Source of the DNA: Certhia americana
Lineage: Eukaryota; Chordata; Aves; Passeriformes; Certhiidae
Direction of reading: 5' to 3'
Assembly (NCBI GenBank): GCA_018697195.1
Contig: CM031879.1
Coordinates: 38,498,907 to 38,562,906 of the forward strand
Length of the DNA: 64,000 bases
Shown: piece after piece, positions 25,011 to 39,000 of the stretch
How the letters are laid out: each line of letters opens with the position of its first letter
How positions within the stretch are numbered: position 1 is the stretch's first letter
Translations under genes and position numbers: made by a program
Notes under the pieces: model-generated
What the model was told of the DNA's origin: nothing
The model's input: the letters and a program-made list of their open reading frames with translations, nothing else
The model's database searches: none

Positions 25011-28000
25011 AGTTAAATAGCAACAGGTGGATGCAGATACAGCGAAGCTATGTTTGCCAACAGATTAGTAATTTTCCTGATGACATTAAGAAAACTCAAT
25101 CCAATATGCATATATTGCACTGCTTTTAGTTTGTAATTAAAACAATGTCATTTTGATTGCCACTTTTCTCTGAGATAAGCATTTTATTCCAATTCATTGC
25201 AGTTTAACACTGTGGAGACTCCTTAAATTGGAAGCATTTGTTTTGGTGAAAATTAACTGCATTCTAAAATAGCTTGATATTGTGGAAATTAGGTTTCTGA
25301 GATCTGAATAAAAGAATATATTCAAAGGAGATTTTTCTCAGGCAGATCATTAGTAAAGAGCTGTTCTGCAAGGTACAATATATGGTAATAACCAGTCTCC
25401 AGAGCTTTACCTTATTTAAATTCGTCACCTACTAAAGGGCCTGGGCTGGATTTGTGGAGCATATTAGGTGAATAACACAGTATTGCTTTATGGCAAATGC
25501 ATTTTTTAGCTGCTATAGGGTATATTGCATATAATTCTTTGGTGCTGACTTATGGGCTTGACAACACACATCAGGCTGTTTAAATCATTAGAGTGTTATT
25601 TTTCTTCCCCGGAGGAATCATAATGGGAAGCCCTGCTAACCTGTCAGCTCTACTTTGCCCTCCTTTCCCCCTTTGTTGTATGAAACCTTAAATATGTAGG
25701 TGGGATTCCTGGAGCTTGGCTGGTTTCAGGGCAGCCTGGGGACTGATTTGGTTGAGCTGCCCAAAGCCCATAAATTCTGGACAATTGTATGGAAACAGGA
25801 GGCTGAGTTCAAGGGTGGAAAGCTGGGTGAAATAGTCTGATGATTTGCGTATCCAAGGCTTTCAGGTGGAATGTTTTCCCCCACAGTCATAAAAAGTAAC
25901 GGGAGGTGTGATGTCGCAATGTTACATCTGTTAAAAAGAAAAGGGAGAAAAGGCTAACTCCAGTTTGGGAGGAGAATTTAGACTGAATTGTGCATTGTTG
26001 CAGTGGAGGCTGAGTTTTGGGATCCTGCCAGGGGAGGAGGAATTTTTTTGCATCACCATAATGCTATTCATAACTGTAAGGATAAGCCTTATCCTTATGT
26101 TAAGACTGGGAAGGCTGAAGAAAACTGTGGAGAGTATTGATGTTGGAAGGAAGTGAGATAAAAAAGGAAAATCCAGACTCTCATAAAATGTAGTAAGATT
26201 CAGGACTTTCCTGGAAAACAGAAATACCACTAAACATACAGATTCAGAAGTATTGGAGCAAGAAACCCTTGAGACTGTAAATATGTTCCAAAATCCATCA
26301 ACCTATTACTTGCATTATAAAAACAGCACAAAAATACTGTATATTGCTGTTTATATAAATTATGCATTTGAGTCTCTTGTGAAATTTTATCTGAGGAGAT
26401 GACACTGGAAACTTTTATTTTATCTGCATTTTCAGTGTATTATTCATGTTTAAACATAAAAAACCCCCAAAATTTCAATCAAAGGGTCATCAGATGAATA
26501 AGGCACAGAAAAGACAACTTCTCCCCAGTGACATCTCTTTAATGTCATTCACCACAGACTATTTTTGCTCTGCCTGGAATAGGTTAAAATAGAAAAAAAC
26601 CCCCTAAACCTTTTAAAAAATGTATTATTTTTAAAGTTTTTCTTGTTCCTCAGGGTTTAAATTAGAGAGTTATGATATTTTTTTCTTGACATCATTGAAA
26701 AGTAAGATGGAAGGTGGATATTTTCTGCTTGTTTCTTTGATTTTCCTTTAGGCTACTGAGCACAGTATTCTAAATTCTTTCTAAATTGCTTTTCTTTTTT
26801 ACTTTGTCCCTTTCTTTTTTATGTGTGTTGCTCTGTAACTTTTGCTAAATGTTATTAGATTCTAAAGGATTCCTGAGAGACAGAGTTAAATGTAATTTTT
26901 TTCCAAGTTCTTCTAAGGAGGGGCAAAATAATAAAATTCAGTGACTCCAGATGTCTGTCATTTTTCAGATGTAAGAAATCTTCATTTCCTTGTGCAGGAG
27001 ACTTGGACTAGCATTCTGCAAAGGGCAGAGAGATCTGTTGTTTGAAAGGCCTAATCTGACTGATTGAAACTGTGAACTGCAGTTGTCTAGGCTTGTACAT
27101 GTGATAGGTAGCTCACTCATCTTTAAATGCTGAAGATAAAGGATATGTTGAACTTCCCTCAACACTGTGAGAAGTGTCAAATTTGAGTTTTGCAAACACT
27201 GTCTATAAATTTGGCATTCTGTGTTGTTGAAGAGTCATGAAATTTTTTATGTGGGTGATTTTAAAGTACATTATCAAAGGCATTGTTAAATTAATTTAAA
27301 ATGAGCTTATATGTCAGGGAAAGTTGAATCAACATTTCTTGCAATACTACTTGAGAACTTTAAATACAATCCTGATTTCAAATGAGCTAAAATAGATGTT
27401 TTCAAAAGTTCCTGTCTTTCCTGAGCATGGAAGCCTTTAAAATATTTCGCAAGCAATGTAATTTTCAAACCCCTTGAAATTAGTGCAAGAACTTCTCTTA
27501 AAGACTATCTCATTACATAATTTTATTTTTTTCTTATTTAATCAACAATATATACACAACTGAGATTACTTTCTTCCATGCTTTCCTTCTTTTTGTGTTC
27601 AGACACTGATTGTTACTGTATACTTTCATATAAATCCATACTCAAACATATTGAGTCTGATAAAATTTGTTTAAATGAAATTGCTCCCTTGCATATTTAT
27701 TTATATCAATACTAAAGCTAGATATTTTCAGGTTCTGAAACACAGAATTTCCCTTTTCTTACCTAACATGTCCCGTTTATCATTTGTGCATATTTCTGCA
27801 ATTATGGGAACCAGCAAGAATTTGAAATATACTGTAAATTTTTCTGCCAAATTTTGCTGGCTCTGGAGCTTTGTATGGTCTTGGGATAAAAATTCATATT
27901 TAGGGATTTAATCAAGCTATGCCCAATATTGCAGCTTTTTGATGAATACTTCACAGCTATTAGTTGTTCTTCTGTAGAGTGAGAAAAATTACTTACTACT

Positions 28001-31000
28001 TACAAGTAAGATGCCAAGAGGTTGTTACTACTATAGTCTCGGTGACATTATATGCTGTCAGTATTCTGTAGTATCGCTAAAGTTTCCAGGGGTTTTACTT
28101 AGCTTTTGCTATTAGAAGTGTTCATTGAAATCAATGCTTCCATACCCATTTGTATAAGCAAGTGAATTGTGCTAATTAAGGTCCCATTTTCTGTCGTGAT
28201 TTTTTTATAGCTATGCAGATGGAGAGTCTCAGTAATGAAAGAAAGGAGAAGTGCATGAGAAAACAGAGAAAGTTACATTTTTCATGACTGCAGACCTTGA
28301 AGGATGATCTTTGTGGGGTTCCCACAAGTAGGCAAGTGTATCCCCCTCCTTAGGGCTCGGCAGCTCAAGACGAGTTTTGCTACCACAAAACTTTGGATCT
28401 GACCACAAGAAAACCTCAGAGGTAGTGAAAAGAAGTGAGGGCAGAAGGATGATTTACATCCTTGATTCCTGCTTGAGAGACATTGCAGCTCAGTGTTTTT
28501 GTCCTTAATCTCTCTGGCCTGATGCATCCATCCTTTCTGGACTGCCTCCCTGACTTCACCTGGGACCTCCATCATTGCTTCAGACCCATCTGACTGTCTG
28601 GGCTGTGGCCAGCTCTGGTCATCATTGTCAGATTGACTTTGCCCTCCTCATCTTGAAAACTACCAGGTCTAGCTATAGAAATTTTATAGTTATTAGAGAA
28701 ATTTTATAATTATTATGCATTCTAAGGTGTGTCAGGACTCTAGTTTGGATTTGGATTTATGAGAATATGGTAGTAGACAGAAAATGTCAGACAGTTTTGG
28801 AATAAGGTAATGAAAATGACCCTTGGTCTTCTTCAGATTATTATATCCAAACCAGATTCTGTATTTCCTGCATTCTCCACTAATTTGTTGCATTAAATTT
28901 TGACATCCTAGATTGCTTGGAGGTGAGGTACTTTAAGTATTGGTCTTGATAGTACAGTAAGATATGTTCTATCTGTGATGACTGTAACCTGGTACTTCCA
29001 AAAAACATTCCTAGGAGGGCCTCACACAATTGCCGTAAAATTGCAGGCAGGTTGACTGCATTATCCACCAATTTGACACATTTAAATTGCAAAGTTCAGA
29101 TAAGGCTCTATCCCTGAGGTCTTGTGTAACCCTTACAGAGCCTGTGGCCTGTTCTCAGCAATGACAATACTATATTTACTGGGTTTCAGGAGTGTATAGC
29201 CTTAATTCTAAGCCAACAATTTTCATTAAAATCCAAGTGTCTAAGGAAAGCAGGGAAGTCTCTTTTATTCAGGTTTACTTTTATCTCATGCTTTGCTGCT
29301 CAGGAGGAAATCTGCAGTTGGTAAGAGACAGCTATTTAATTTCTTTCTGACCACTTTGATTCTTCTAGAGGCTTGTGGAGATCTAGGCAATTTGCTACCT
29401 ATCTGTGTAAGGTTGAGGAAGATGGAAAAATTATTTATGAGCTGTTTTCTCAGATCAGCTGATTCCTCTATCAGCTAGCGTGAATGATGATGATTGCCTT
29501 CATGAGAAGGTAGAACTCCAGTGCCTGAGAAGGCACCACTGCAAAGGCAGTTTTTTTCTCACCTTTTCTTCAGAGGGGGAGATAGAGATAGGATATGATA
29601 AATATTTATTCTCTATGAAAGGCAGAAAAGAGAACCTTTTGTTTGAACTTCTGACTGTCATTTTCGTATTATTCTTGATTTCCGTTTTCAGAGCACAACT
29701 GGGCTTGGGCTAGAAAGGAGGAGAAAAGTAAGGAAAACCAGTATAGGAGGAATCCTTGCAAGATGGTTTTTTCGTTATTGCAGTTACTTTCTGTGAAATA
29801 CCACCTGATTTTGTTTTGAAAAATGAATGTTAAAGGCCACAAGCTTAATTCATAAATTTCATAAATATTTCAGCAAATGCAGCCAAGTTGGCAATACTGG
29901 AATATTTCTAAGAAATTTTATAAGTCAAAAGAAAAAAAAGTAAACTACCAACAAAACCTCCCAGTGCTCTGATATTTTTACTGCCTACACTTGCCAATAA
30001 CCTCTGTCTTTAATCCTGTTTCATTTCAGTCCAAACTCACAAGAAAACAAGCTGTGATCATTGCTTGGTTGATTGGACTATGGAGATAGGAATATTGCTA
30101 AAATTCGCAGGCTATCAGTGGAAAATTCTGAAGCCTTTACAGCATCATTAGTACTCCCCATGTGTTAATATATCTGGAATTTGGACCATTAATCACTGGA
30201 GCTGCTGATAACATTTCACCTTGGAACTATTCTAACACATATGCCTTTTGCAATAAACAACCATTTGAATTAACTTCTTGAATTGTACTGCCACCTCTCC
30301 AGAGTAAACACATCAATTTTTCTAGCAGTTGTACCTACAAGGTTACAAAACCAGAGGATAAGCAGTGTCATCATTTCAACTAACACATAATAATACTTCC
30401 ACTGCAGTGGCAGTAACTTAGTTTCCCTTCTAACTATGCCAGTGTTGTACAGTTGTGGTGGAATAGCCCTTTGTAGCATAGAATCCTCATGAATGGTAAT
30501 CAGATGTTTAAAGAGACTCAGTGAAGAAATTTATCATGGGAAAGGGAAGAATGGGGAAAATGAACAAAGTCTAGCAGCTGTGATTATACTTTAATCTTGA
30601 CTTCTAGTGGGCAAGATATGTATCGCATTCAGATTTTCAAGCCTGTCCGTGAGATTTGATGGTGGAATTGTTGCAGGAGCTGCAAATGGTGAGGTGTTAC
30701 ATGGAAATCCTAGCATCAGTGTGAAAACTTCATAGTCTTATTGTTTCAGGAATCTTGCAGATGCAAACTCAGAGTAAATTGAGCTCAAGATGTGAAAACT
30801 TAGTTCATGATATTTCCACATGAAGAAATTATTTATTCTTTAAAAGCCCTGTGGAATGTTACTCAGTTTTGCAGACGATTGCTTTAGTAGAGCTAATGTG
30901 CAAGAGAGGGGATGGGCATGATCCTCTTCTTAGCCAAAGAACATCAGTTAGGGATGTCAGGAATACATAAACTAAAGCAGAATGAAAGAAGAAAAAGGAA

Positions 31001-34000
31001 GGGTAAACAAGAGAGAGAAACTAATAAGAAAATTTATCTCTATATTTCTATATTTTACTGGTTGCTGTTTTGTATCCTTCTTTTGGTAACTTTTTTTATT
31101 TTTGTAGGTCTTCTCTCTATTTCTGTGGCTTTCTATTTTTCATTGTATGCTCATAGAATGGATGTTGGGTAGAATACTTGTAGCAAAGTAAATGAAAACC
31201 AAATGTCACTTATTCTGAAACTATTAAAGACTTCCTTTTGACTCCGAGTTAATTCTTCCTTGTTTTGTTCACTAAATGTGAACAGAAAAGAAATAATCTT
31301 GAGGCAAATGGAATATTTCAACAAGCAAATATATAAGAACTATTGAAAATTTCAAAATATACATTGCTTTGTATGTATTGGGTAGTGCTGAACCAAAGCT
31401 CTTCAAATTAATACACTTCATAGCAATCAAAGTAGAATCAGAGTTTAGTGAACTCTTAGAAATCGTTTACTACTTTGTCCTGTCAGAAATAGTTTCTAGA
31501 GATATCCAACTGGGAAATGCAGAAAGAAGGAATAGAATGAATGATTGCACCAAAACAGTTCCCCACTGAATGCTATTTCTCTTTTCCCCTTCTCTCCTTC
31601 ATTCTTCATTTCTTCTCAGTGAAACTGCTGTTGATGTTACCCATATAAAAAACAATTAAAATTACATGCTTTATTTAAATCATGGTTGTAGTTTGTAGTA
31701 GAGTTTCAGCTGTTAGGCTTTCAGATGAAATGAAATTAAAACATCATTTTGTCTCTTTGAAATTAAACGAAAAGTCTCTTTGGAAGCCTGTGATTTCTAA
31801 AAGTGCTCAGACCTAAAATACACTGTGTCAAATATAATATGTATTAGATCTAATACACATCAAACCTGACATCCCAAAATCAAACCAAGGAAAATATATT
31901 CATATCTGTAGTGCTGAAATGTCAGTTACCAGGGTTAAACATTTTGACTGCTTAGCCCCAAATGTCACACATCTCTAAAACTCCCATGGTGATCAGGGTA
32001 CAAAGGGATTTATTGCTGTTGCAAGGGTGTTTTGAAATCCATTCCTCTAAGAACATAACCCCCCTCCACCCTTCATTTTCAGGCACTATTTCTGCTGGCA
32101 CAGAACAAATTGTTCAAGCATCAGTCCATCATACAGGCATTTATATATAGATTAATCTCATAAACCACTGGGACCTGATCTATTTTGGAGATCTTGCCTC
32201 AAATGCTATTTACAGTGCAGTGGATTGGAGATGAAACTCCATGATACAACTGGATTCCTGTTCCCCATCCTCCTGCAGAGGCTTGGCAAGGGTTTGTGGG
32301 ACTTTAATGTGCCCTCTCAGCAAGAAAAGAGATATACTTTTTAGAGGCTGCTCACACTGTTTAGGTGGCTACTTCTCTTCTGCAGAAAAAGCAGTAGAGT
32401 GAATGGAACCTTTACAATCACCTTGTCTTATGCACGGATTTCAAAGTACATGCCATAACTTTAAGAATAACATCTGAGTATTCCAAAAAGTGTATGCAAA
32501 ATGTACAGGAATGTGTAAAGATACTGAATTTGGCATGAGATTTTGCTGAAATACTTTAGCTGAAAATAGACTTTTCAATATAACAGACATGCTATATATG
32601 CTTTTTCAGCTAAAAAAGGAAGATGCTGGCTATGCTAGTGGCTTTGCTTCATAGGATGTGCTAGGAAATCCATGATTTCAATCTCCCATCTGTATAGATA
32701 TGTGCAAAGGTTTAAGTAAGTCAAATAAAATTAAATCATTTCATTCCATTCTGCATACCACTTTAAAGTTCAGTAGCTTTGAATAATGAGTTAAAAAAAA
32801 ACATTGGCTGTCTGTCATGCAGTACAAACATATCATTACATAGGGAGTTATAAATCTGCAGACAATGGAGGTTCCTTTTATAAAACAGTCTTTCATCTAA
32901 AATAGTTATGAACTGATCAATAAGTTTGCTATGAATAACCTCTTTTTTTAGATCTTGGGCAAATGTGACTTAGCAGTTTTGACAGAAATGGAGCCATGTG
33001 GTGCCTTATAGATTTGAACAATCTTGTAGCTGGTTCAATGAGGTGACGTCTGTAATTGACCCATTAAGTAGTGAGAGGAATAATAGATGAAATAAAAAAA
33101 AAATAATGGTATAGTGTAGGTTGGACTTTTAGATTATTTTTTTATTGAATGTATTTCTAGTATAAAAACACGCAGTGGTAGCTTTTCTTATAAAAAGCTA
33201 CAATGAAGTTGCAATAAAATTATTTTCATCTTTTTTTGTACAAAAACTGCTGTATATTAGATTTGTTCCATCTTTGACCTTTAAGATGCATATTGCTTCC
33301 CAAATGCCTTAAAGGTGACTGAAGAAACTGAGTGTAGTTTCTGAAAAAACAGGAATTCTGTGCCTCATCTGGCACAGCACTGAGCACCTGCATCCCTCAC
33401 TGAAGGCAAGAGCCAAAGATTCAAATGTTTTATATCAATTAATGACTTATACACCATTGTCAGAGAGATGCTTGAATGCAGAGAGCTTGAATTAATAAAC
33501 TATTATTATAGTTAAATTAATTTTATTTATTATAGAATAATAAACTATTATTATTTCATGTTTCTATGTTTAGTAGGAGCTGCTGTCCTAACTGAGATAC
33601 TCTCCATTGCCACATTGTGAGGAGGGGGTATTAAGTGTGCAAGACAGAATTTCAAAAGAACAAGATATTCGATGAAGGAATTAAACTAGATAGAACAAGA
33701 TATAAAGAGAAGCATGCAACTTCGGTGTTTTGGCAAAGATGGGAGAGAAACAGTATCTAAAAACTCCACATCATAACAGTCAATAAAATAGATCTCTTTT
33801 GCCTGTTCTGGTTTGAAACCATGTTATTCCTTATATGCTGCTATTTTCTACAGACTTCATTGATAAATCACCAAAGTCTCACATATTTTTCTGAAAGTCT
33901 CTCGACTTTTTCTATTCTCCCTTTTTTTGGAGCTGCACAAGTAATTAATATTTAGGCCAAAAAGGGTGAATCTGTATCTCACAGCTTTGAACACAGGATG

Positions 34001-34799
34001 TCAGAATCTGAGACTCAAATCCTTCTCACAAGACTGCTGAAATTATTTCTGCAGGTTGAGACAGTTCTAGAAAAGAAATCCACCTGAGAATAGCCAACAA
34101 TATGAGCTGAAGAAAACCTGCATTTAGGTATCACCTCCAAGTCAGGGATATTTGCAGACTGCTGTCAGCAGCCAGGACACAGAAGATATTTCCATATAAA
34201 TGTCTTGCATTTCAGTTGGATGGATTAACTAGAGTATTCTTGAATACATATACCCATCTCTTGATTTGGAAAAGAATTCATTATTTCTTTCAACAGTCGC
34301 TGCCTGTATCATTTGGGCGTGCTTTTTTCCAGAAGTCTGTCTTACTAATGCCTTGAATCCCCTTACTGACAGACACTATGCATGCCAGGAATGATCCTAT
34401 GTCACATCCTTGGTGAGTGAAACACCTTATTAACTCTTGGATTTGCTGTTATTAACATATATCTTTTGTGATTCTGGTGGATGACCAATAGAAGCAAACC
34501 CTGTCCTATAAGCAGTGGGAATTCCTGCTCCTGACCATCCTGTTTCACAGAATTGAGGTTGCAGAGAAGATGAAGGTGACTTATGAACCTTTATAGTTTT
34601 CAGCATAAGTGGTGGGGGCATCTGCTGAAAATGAGATGGCTCTCAAACTAAAATATGTAACATTTTTGAGGAAGTATTACTATTTAATATGGAAAATCTG
34701 AACAAAGAATAGTTGTAACTATGGGAATGTGATTGGGAGTAAGATTAGAAAACTTGGAAGTTATATTCACATTCCAACAGAAGTTATAACAGACTGGAA
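25011..34799. other. Long non-genic stretch with candidate regulatory DNA
   Basis: About 9.8 kb shows no supported exon, RNA gene or named repeat. The part at 25,440-25,830 is free of simple sequence, of balanced composition and looks like conserved non-coding DNA. A 10-bp inverted repeat with a 1-base centre lies at 26,077-26,097. An open minus frame at 28,575-28,282 (97 codons) sits in a locally GC-richer patch (28,280-28,660) without recognisable protein features. Short imperfect tandem repeats of about 20 bp occur near 28,677-28,714. Confidence 0.45.
26077..26097. repeat. 21-bp near-perfect palindrome
   Basis: TAAGGATAAG is followed by one C and then its exact reverse complement. It may be a symmetrical protein-binding site or a cruciform-prone site, or chance. 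Confidence 0.8.
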
Positions 34800-35220
34800 A
34801 TTACAGAGGGAAATGCAGTTGCTGCTTCCAGGATGGAATGCAATTGGCATGCAGGAAATCTACTCCATGATAATTCCTCACACACAGAGCCTGCAAGCTT
34901 AAGCACATGCTAAGGGGGATGAAATAGAGGGTAGAGCAAAGTGGAGACACCTTGTCCAGGTTCTGTTGAAATCCTTGCAGGGATGGGAACCCAGTGGTGC
35001 CATGCAGCCAATAAACTGCACAGCAGCTGCCACCCAAGGGAGAGAGGAGATGTCTTGCTGCTGATCCAGCAGCTGGGGTGAAATTGCTCTCCTTGGATGA
35101 ACATGGTCCATTATAATCTGATTGCAATACCAACACACACCTCCATGCCAAAGTTACCCACTTCCCAGGTATGGCCACCCCTCGCTGGGCACGCACCCCA
35201 TACTTTATTGACAATATAAT
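34800..35220 (-). repeat. Unclassified GC-richer segment, possibly retroviral
   Basis: The composition shifts abruptly to GC-richer, and all three minus-strand frames are open for 64-137 codons, which in this window otherwise happens only in repeats and low-complexity sequence. On the minus strand an AATAAA lies near 35,207-35,212. I cannot assign a family and see no protein domain in the 137-codon frame 35,214-34,801. An old retroviral fragment is the most likely reading; a decayed exon or processed copy is less likely. Confidence 0.35.
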
Positions 35221-35329
35221 TCAGAGCAAAGGGAGAGAACTTTGATCAAATAAGTAGCAAAGGTAAATATGACCAGAGCAATTCAAACTCCATCTAAATG
35301 TAAAGAAATAATATAAACGTCAGTTACGG

Positions 35330-35700
35330 TTATGGAGAAGCTAGGGAAGATTTCTTTGTAACTACAGGTAGCGAGAAGTAAGGGATGACTTCATTGTAAC
35401 GTCTGGGATCAGCTGATGGGTGGAACCTGGCTTTTCCCTCATAGAAATGCCTATTTTAAGAATTGTATTCCATTTGCTCTAAATTGTTCTGTCGAGCATT
35501 GATGATTAATCAATTGATGATTAGAGTTTGTCTGTATATTGCTTGAAATTTGTCTTTGCAGTCACTCACTATCGCCATCAATTTCCAAAATTTAACCTGT
35601 CACAATTTCCTGTCATCAGTGTGTTATTTAATAAAGTGTGTAATTTTGTGAGGTGTTTAGTGTGTGTCCTTCAAAGGCACCAGCTCTTGCTGGCAGTGGA
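35330..35700 (+). mobile_element. Candidate LTR of an endogenous retrovirus
   Basis: A TATA-like CTATTTTAAG at 35,451-35,460 is followed about 170 bp later by AATAAA (35,630-35,635) and a GT-rich downstream element, together the arrangement of an LTR promoter, R region and polyadenylation site. The stretch resembles avian LTR sequence in texture, but I could not fix TG/CA ends or a target duplication. The limits are therefore approximate. Confidence 0.4.
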
Positions 35701-36060
35701 CAGCATACCTGACTAAGAGTGGGGACATGCAGGAATGGGTCTGTCTCTCTAAATTGCAGGGAAGGTTTCACTCTGATGTGCTGTTGGTGTGTGTCCCTGA
35801 ACAAGTTGGCCAAGCTGCTCTTGGGTCAGCAGGCTGTGCACTGGGGCCCTACAATGGAGCACTGGCAGACTGCTTGGGAACAAGGTTTTCAGCCTTCCTG
35901 GGGCACTGACAGACAAACCAAAACTGAAGTGTTTAAGAAAACCCTCCTTTCACGTGAAAAGGACACATAATCTTGCAAGTCCTACCCCTGCAAATCCTAC
36001 CAACCATTCTCCAAGGTGGGGAAGGAATCAGTGGGAGTCTTACAGTCCTGCAGACAGCAG
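35701..36060 (+). repeat. GC-richer flank, possibly internal retroviral
   Basis: This continues directly from the candidate LTR with raised GC and overlapping open plus-strand frames (35,664-35,909 and 35,719-35,970, about 82 codons each). It could be the leader or internal region of the same decayed provirus. No Gag, Pol or Env feature is visible, so the call is tentative. Confidence 0.28.
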
Positions 36061-39000
36061 AGGCTAAACCAAATACTGAGGTGTAGGTAATGATTAATTT
36101 CTAAATTCCAGTCTTCAAAGGAGGTCTACCTAAATGAAGGCTCAGTGAAAATTGAGGAAGAAAGTCAGAGCTTGGCTCATGGTCATATTTATTCATCATT
36201 TATTCCAATATTATTTATGTTCTTATTTCTAACAATTGATGACTGCATGTAGATAATTGTGAATCAAAAGTGTCCATCTAAGCTGAAGGTTTTTGCCAAG
36301 CCTAGAAGCTATGTAAAGACAGAAGCAATTTATTTATACAAAACCAAAGTAAAAATCAGTGGGTCACTGCGTTTATAATGAGCTATCAATACAGCTTGTG
36401 TTCTGCTGTGCTGCAGGAAAAAAATTAATTCTGACCAAATATATAATAAAGAAATGTATGATTATTAAGGCTTGAATTCTGTTGATTTTGGGTGGGTGTT
36501 TTGGGGAGTATACAATTTTTTTGAGTGTACTAATGAAGGCTGGGCTATGATCCCTTTTGATCCACATGGAACAGAATATTCACTGAGTTCCTACCATGAA
36601 TACTTCAATTTTTTTGTTTTAGGATTAGTAAAAAATATTTTCCATGAAAACTTTGTAAATCACGCCCTTCAGTTAAATAGGTTTAGAGATCTGTGCATTT
36701 ACTGAATGTTGTAAATGACACGAATATGATACTGCTATAGAAAGAAAAATCCCTCTTGCCAAAATTGCTAAGCACCTGAAATTTCAGTGTAAAAAACATT
36801 TCTCTTCCTTTCTGCACAGTGATAATCCCTTACTTTGTCACTGATAATTATTTTGATTGACAATGTAATACAAGTGTTGTTTGCTACATAACAGAAAAAA
36901 ACTTTTATCAGAAAATGAGCCCTAGTACTTCAAGATGTTTTACAAAAGTGCGAACTTAAAGGTAGACCTTTAAACCTCTGGCTCCCTTACCAGAGTCAGA
37001 GAAGAGGACATATTGTGCAAGCACAAAAGTAATGGGGCTATTTGTAATTTTGGATTAAAATTAGGACTTATAGTTCCTTAGTGGCTTTTCTTATATGAGC
37101 AGTTGAGACTCACATGCCAAAAACTCTGAAGTATCTGTCCATTTTCTTCTCAGGACTTTCAAGTCAGGTGATTTTTTAAGTTTTATTTTAAGGACAGATT
37201 TAATTGTTCTCAGATGGAATTTTGCTGGAATAATGCTTCAACATTCTTATGTTTTCTATTATATCTTTCAGAGGAAATTGAAGAGGAAATGGTATTTATA
37301 TTAAAAATTAATAATTTTATAGTAAAATTTTGAAATAGAGGAAAATATTGTATTTTGCTACACAGTTTGTGTATGTGTACAAGCACACTCTTGTTACTAA
37401 AAAAAATAATTTTGCTCTTTAAATGAATCAGAGAAATCATCTTTTTTTTTACATCAAATATTATATTTTCTGTCTAACTGCTTGAAATTTCCATTAGAGG
37501 GTTGAAAAATTCAAGATGAGAAAGTCAAAGCATATTCTTATACATATTTAAATATGTTTATAATTTAAAAATAAATAGCATTTTAACTACTAGAAATATA
37601 CTTGCTATACTGATACACAGTAAAGATAAGAATAAATTCTCTAGTTTATAAGTATGCATGTAGTGTTTTATAGCTATGAATAAGGACTGAATTTTGAATT
37701 TTTTCCACATAAGACATAAAAGGGAAAGGAAAGGCGAAAGAAAAATCCTTGCTGTTTCTGAGCAAGCATTGTCCTGATCTTTTATCCAGTCATATGGAAT
37801 AAGGAAAATTTTTTATCTTTTTCTCCCTTGCAGAACAGATATTAGGGACTGTGATAACTGTTCCTGTGTGATTCAGTGTCCAGATGAACAGAGCTAGCAC
37901 ATTAGAAAAATAATTTACCAATGTCATTGCAACTATGTTTTGTATGCTTTAGCAGAAATTAGCTCATAGAAAATGGGACTACCTTTCTTTCAATGAAAGT
38001 CCTTGATTCTTTCTTATGATTTCTCATGTCATTCTGAGGAAAAGAACTCTTTGCATTAATGATGATTTATTTTCTGGGGCTATTTTATAAGGTTGTCAGC
38101 CTAAGGTAGGAAACAGTGAATCATCATTATTAAAGGGAACCCAGAAAGAAAAAAAATAACGTGTTTAAAACCAATTAACACAATTATTGTCCAGCAAAGA
38201 AAATCTGTGAGTTTTAAGATTCATAGGGCAGGAGACGTCTTTTAACATAATTGTTGACATCAAATGATAATGTGCTGTTTTCCTCAACATATATATGACC
38301 TATAGTGTACAAGTTTGTCTCACATCCATAAACCAGAAATACACAGAGATTGTATATTGTGTTCCATAAAATATTGACTCATGTTTACTCCCTTTCTTTC
38401 AATACAGTTTTCTATCTGCTAATCCTAAAAACAGAGTCTTCAAAAGATAGCCTTCTGGATCTGGAGAAATAAAGGAAATACCACTTAGCCCCTTCTCTAC
38501 TGCCCTTGATGAACCAAAACTGGGAAACCTAAGTGATATATGCGAATTAGAACTTTTGAACATTCTACCTACTCCCAGGAAAATAAATTTACCTCTTGAA
38601 ATATGTCACAGTGCAACATCAAGTGATGGGAGCAAATATGATTGTCTCTTATAAACTAGTGACTGCCTTATTAACTTTGGGTTTAAAAGTGCACATTCAC
38701 AGGCAAACTCATTACTGTCAAGAGATATATGGAGCAAGCAAAGCAAGCATTATTATCTCAGGGGGTCACTGAGAATAGCAGAAAATAGGATTATTGCTCA
38801 GAGGAGAGTGAACAGGAGGCTAGATAAATGTAATTTCAATAAGAATTGATTGTGTAGAATTGATTTAATGACATTTAAAGAGGCATCCACTGTGTTACTC
38901 TCTGTGACCATCCTGTGTAATACCAGTCTTTTGTTTCTTTCCCCAAGCACAATGTGTTAAGGCATCTGGGGATACTGGGACGCTGTGAGAGCCGTAGTGA

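Noticed and set aside
31840..31857. 18-bp perfect palindrome centred on AGATCT
   Set aside because: About one such palindrome is expected by chance in an AT-rich window of this size.
33178..33201. 9-bp perfect hairpin GTAGCTTTT/AAAAGCTAC
   Set aside because: Too short, with AT-rich arms; chance expectation.
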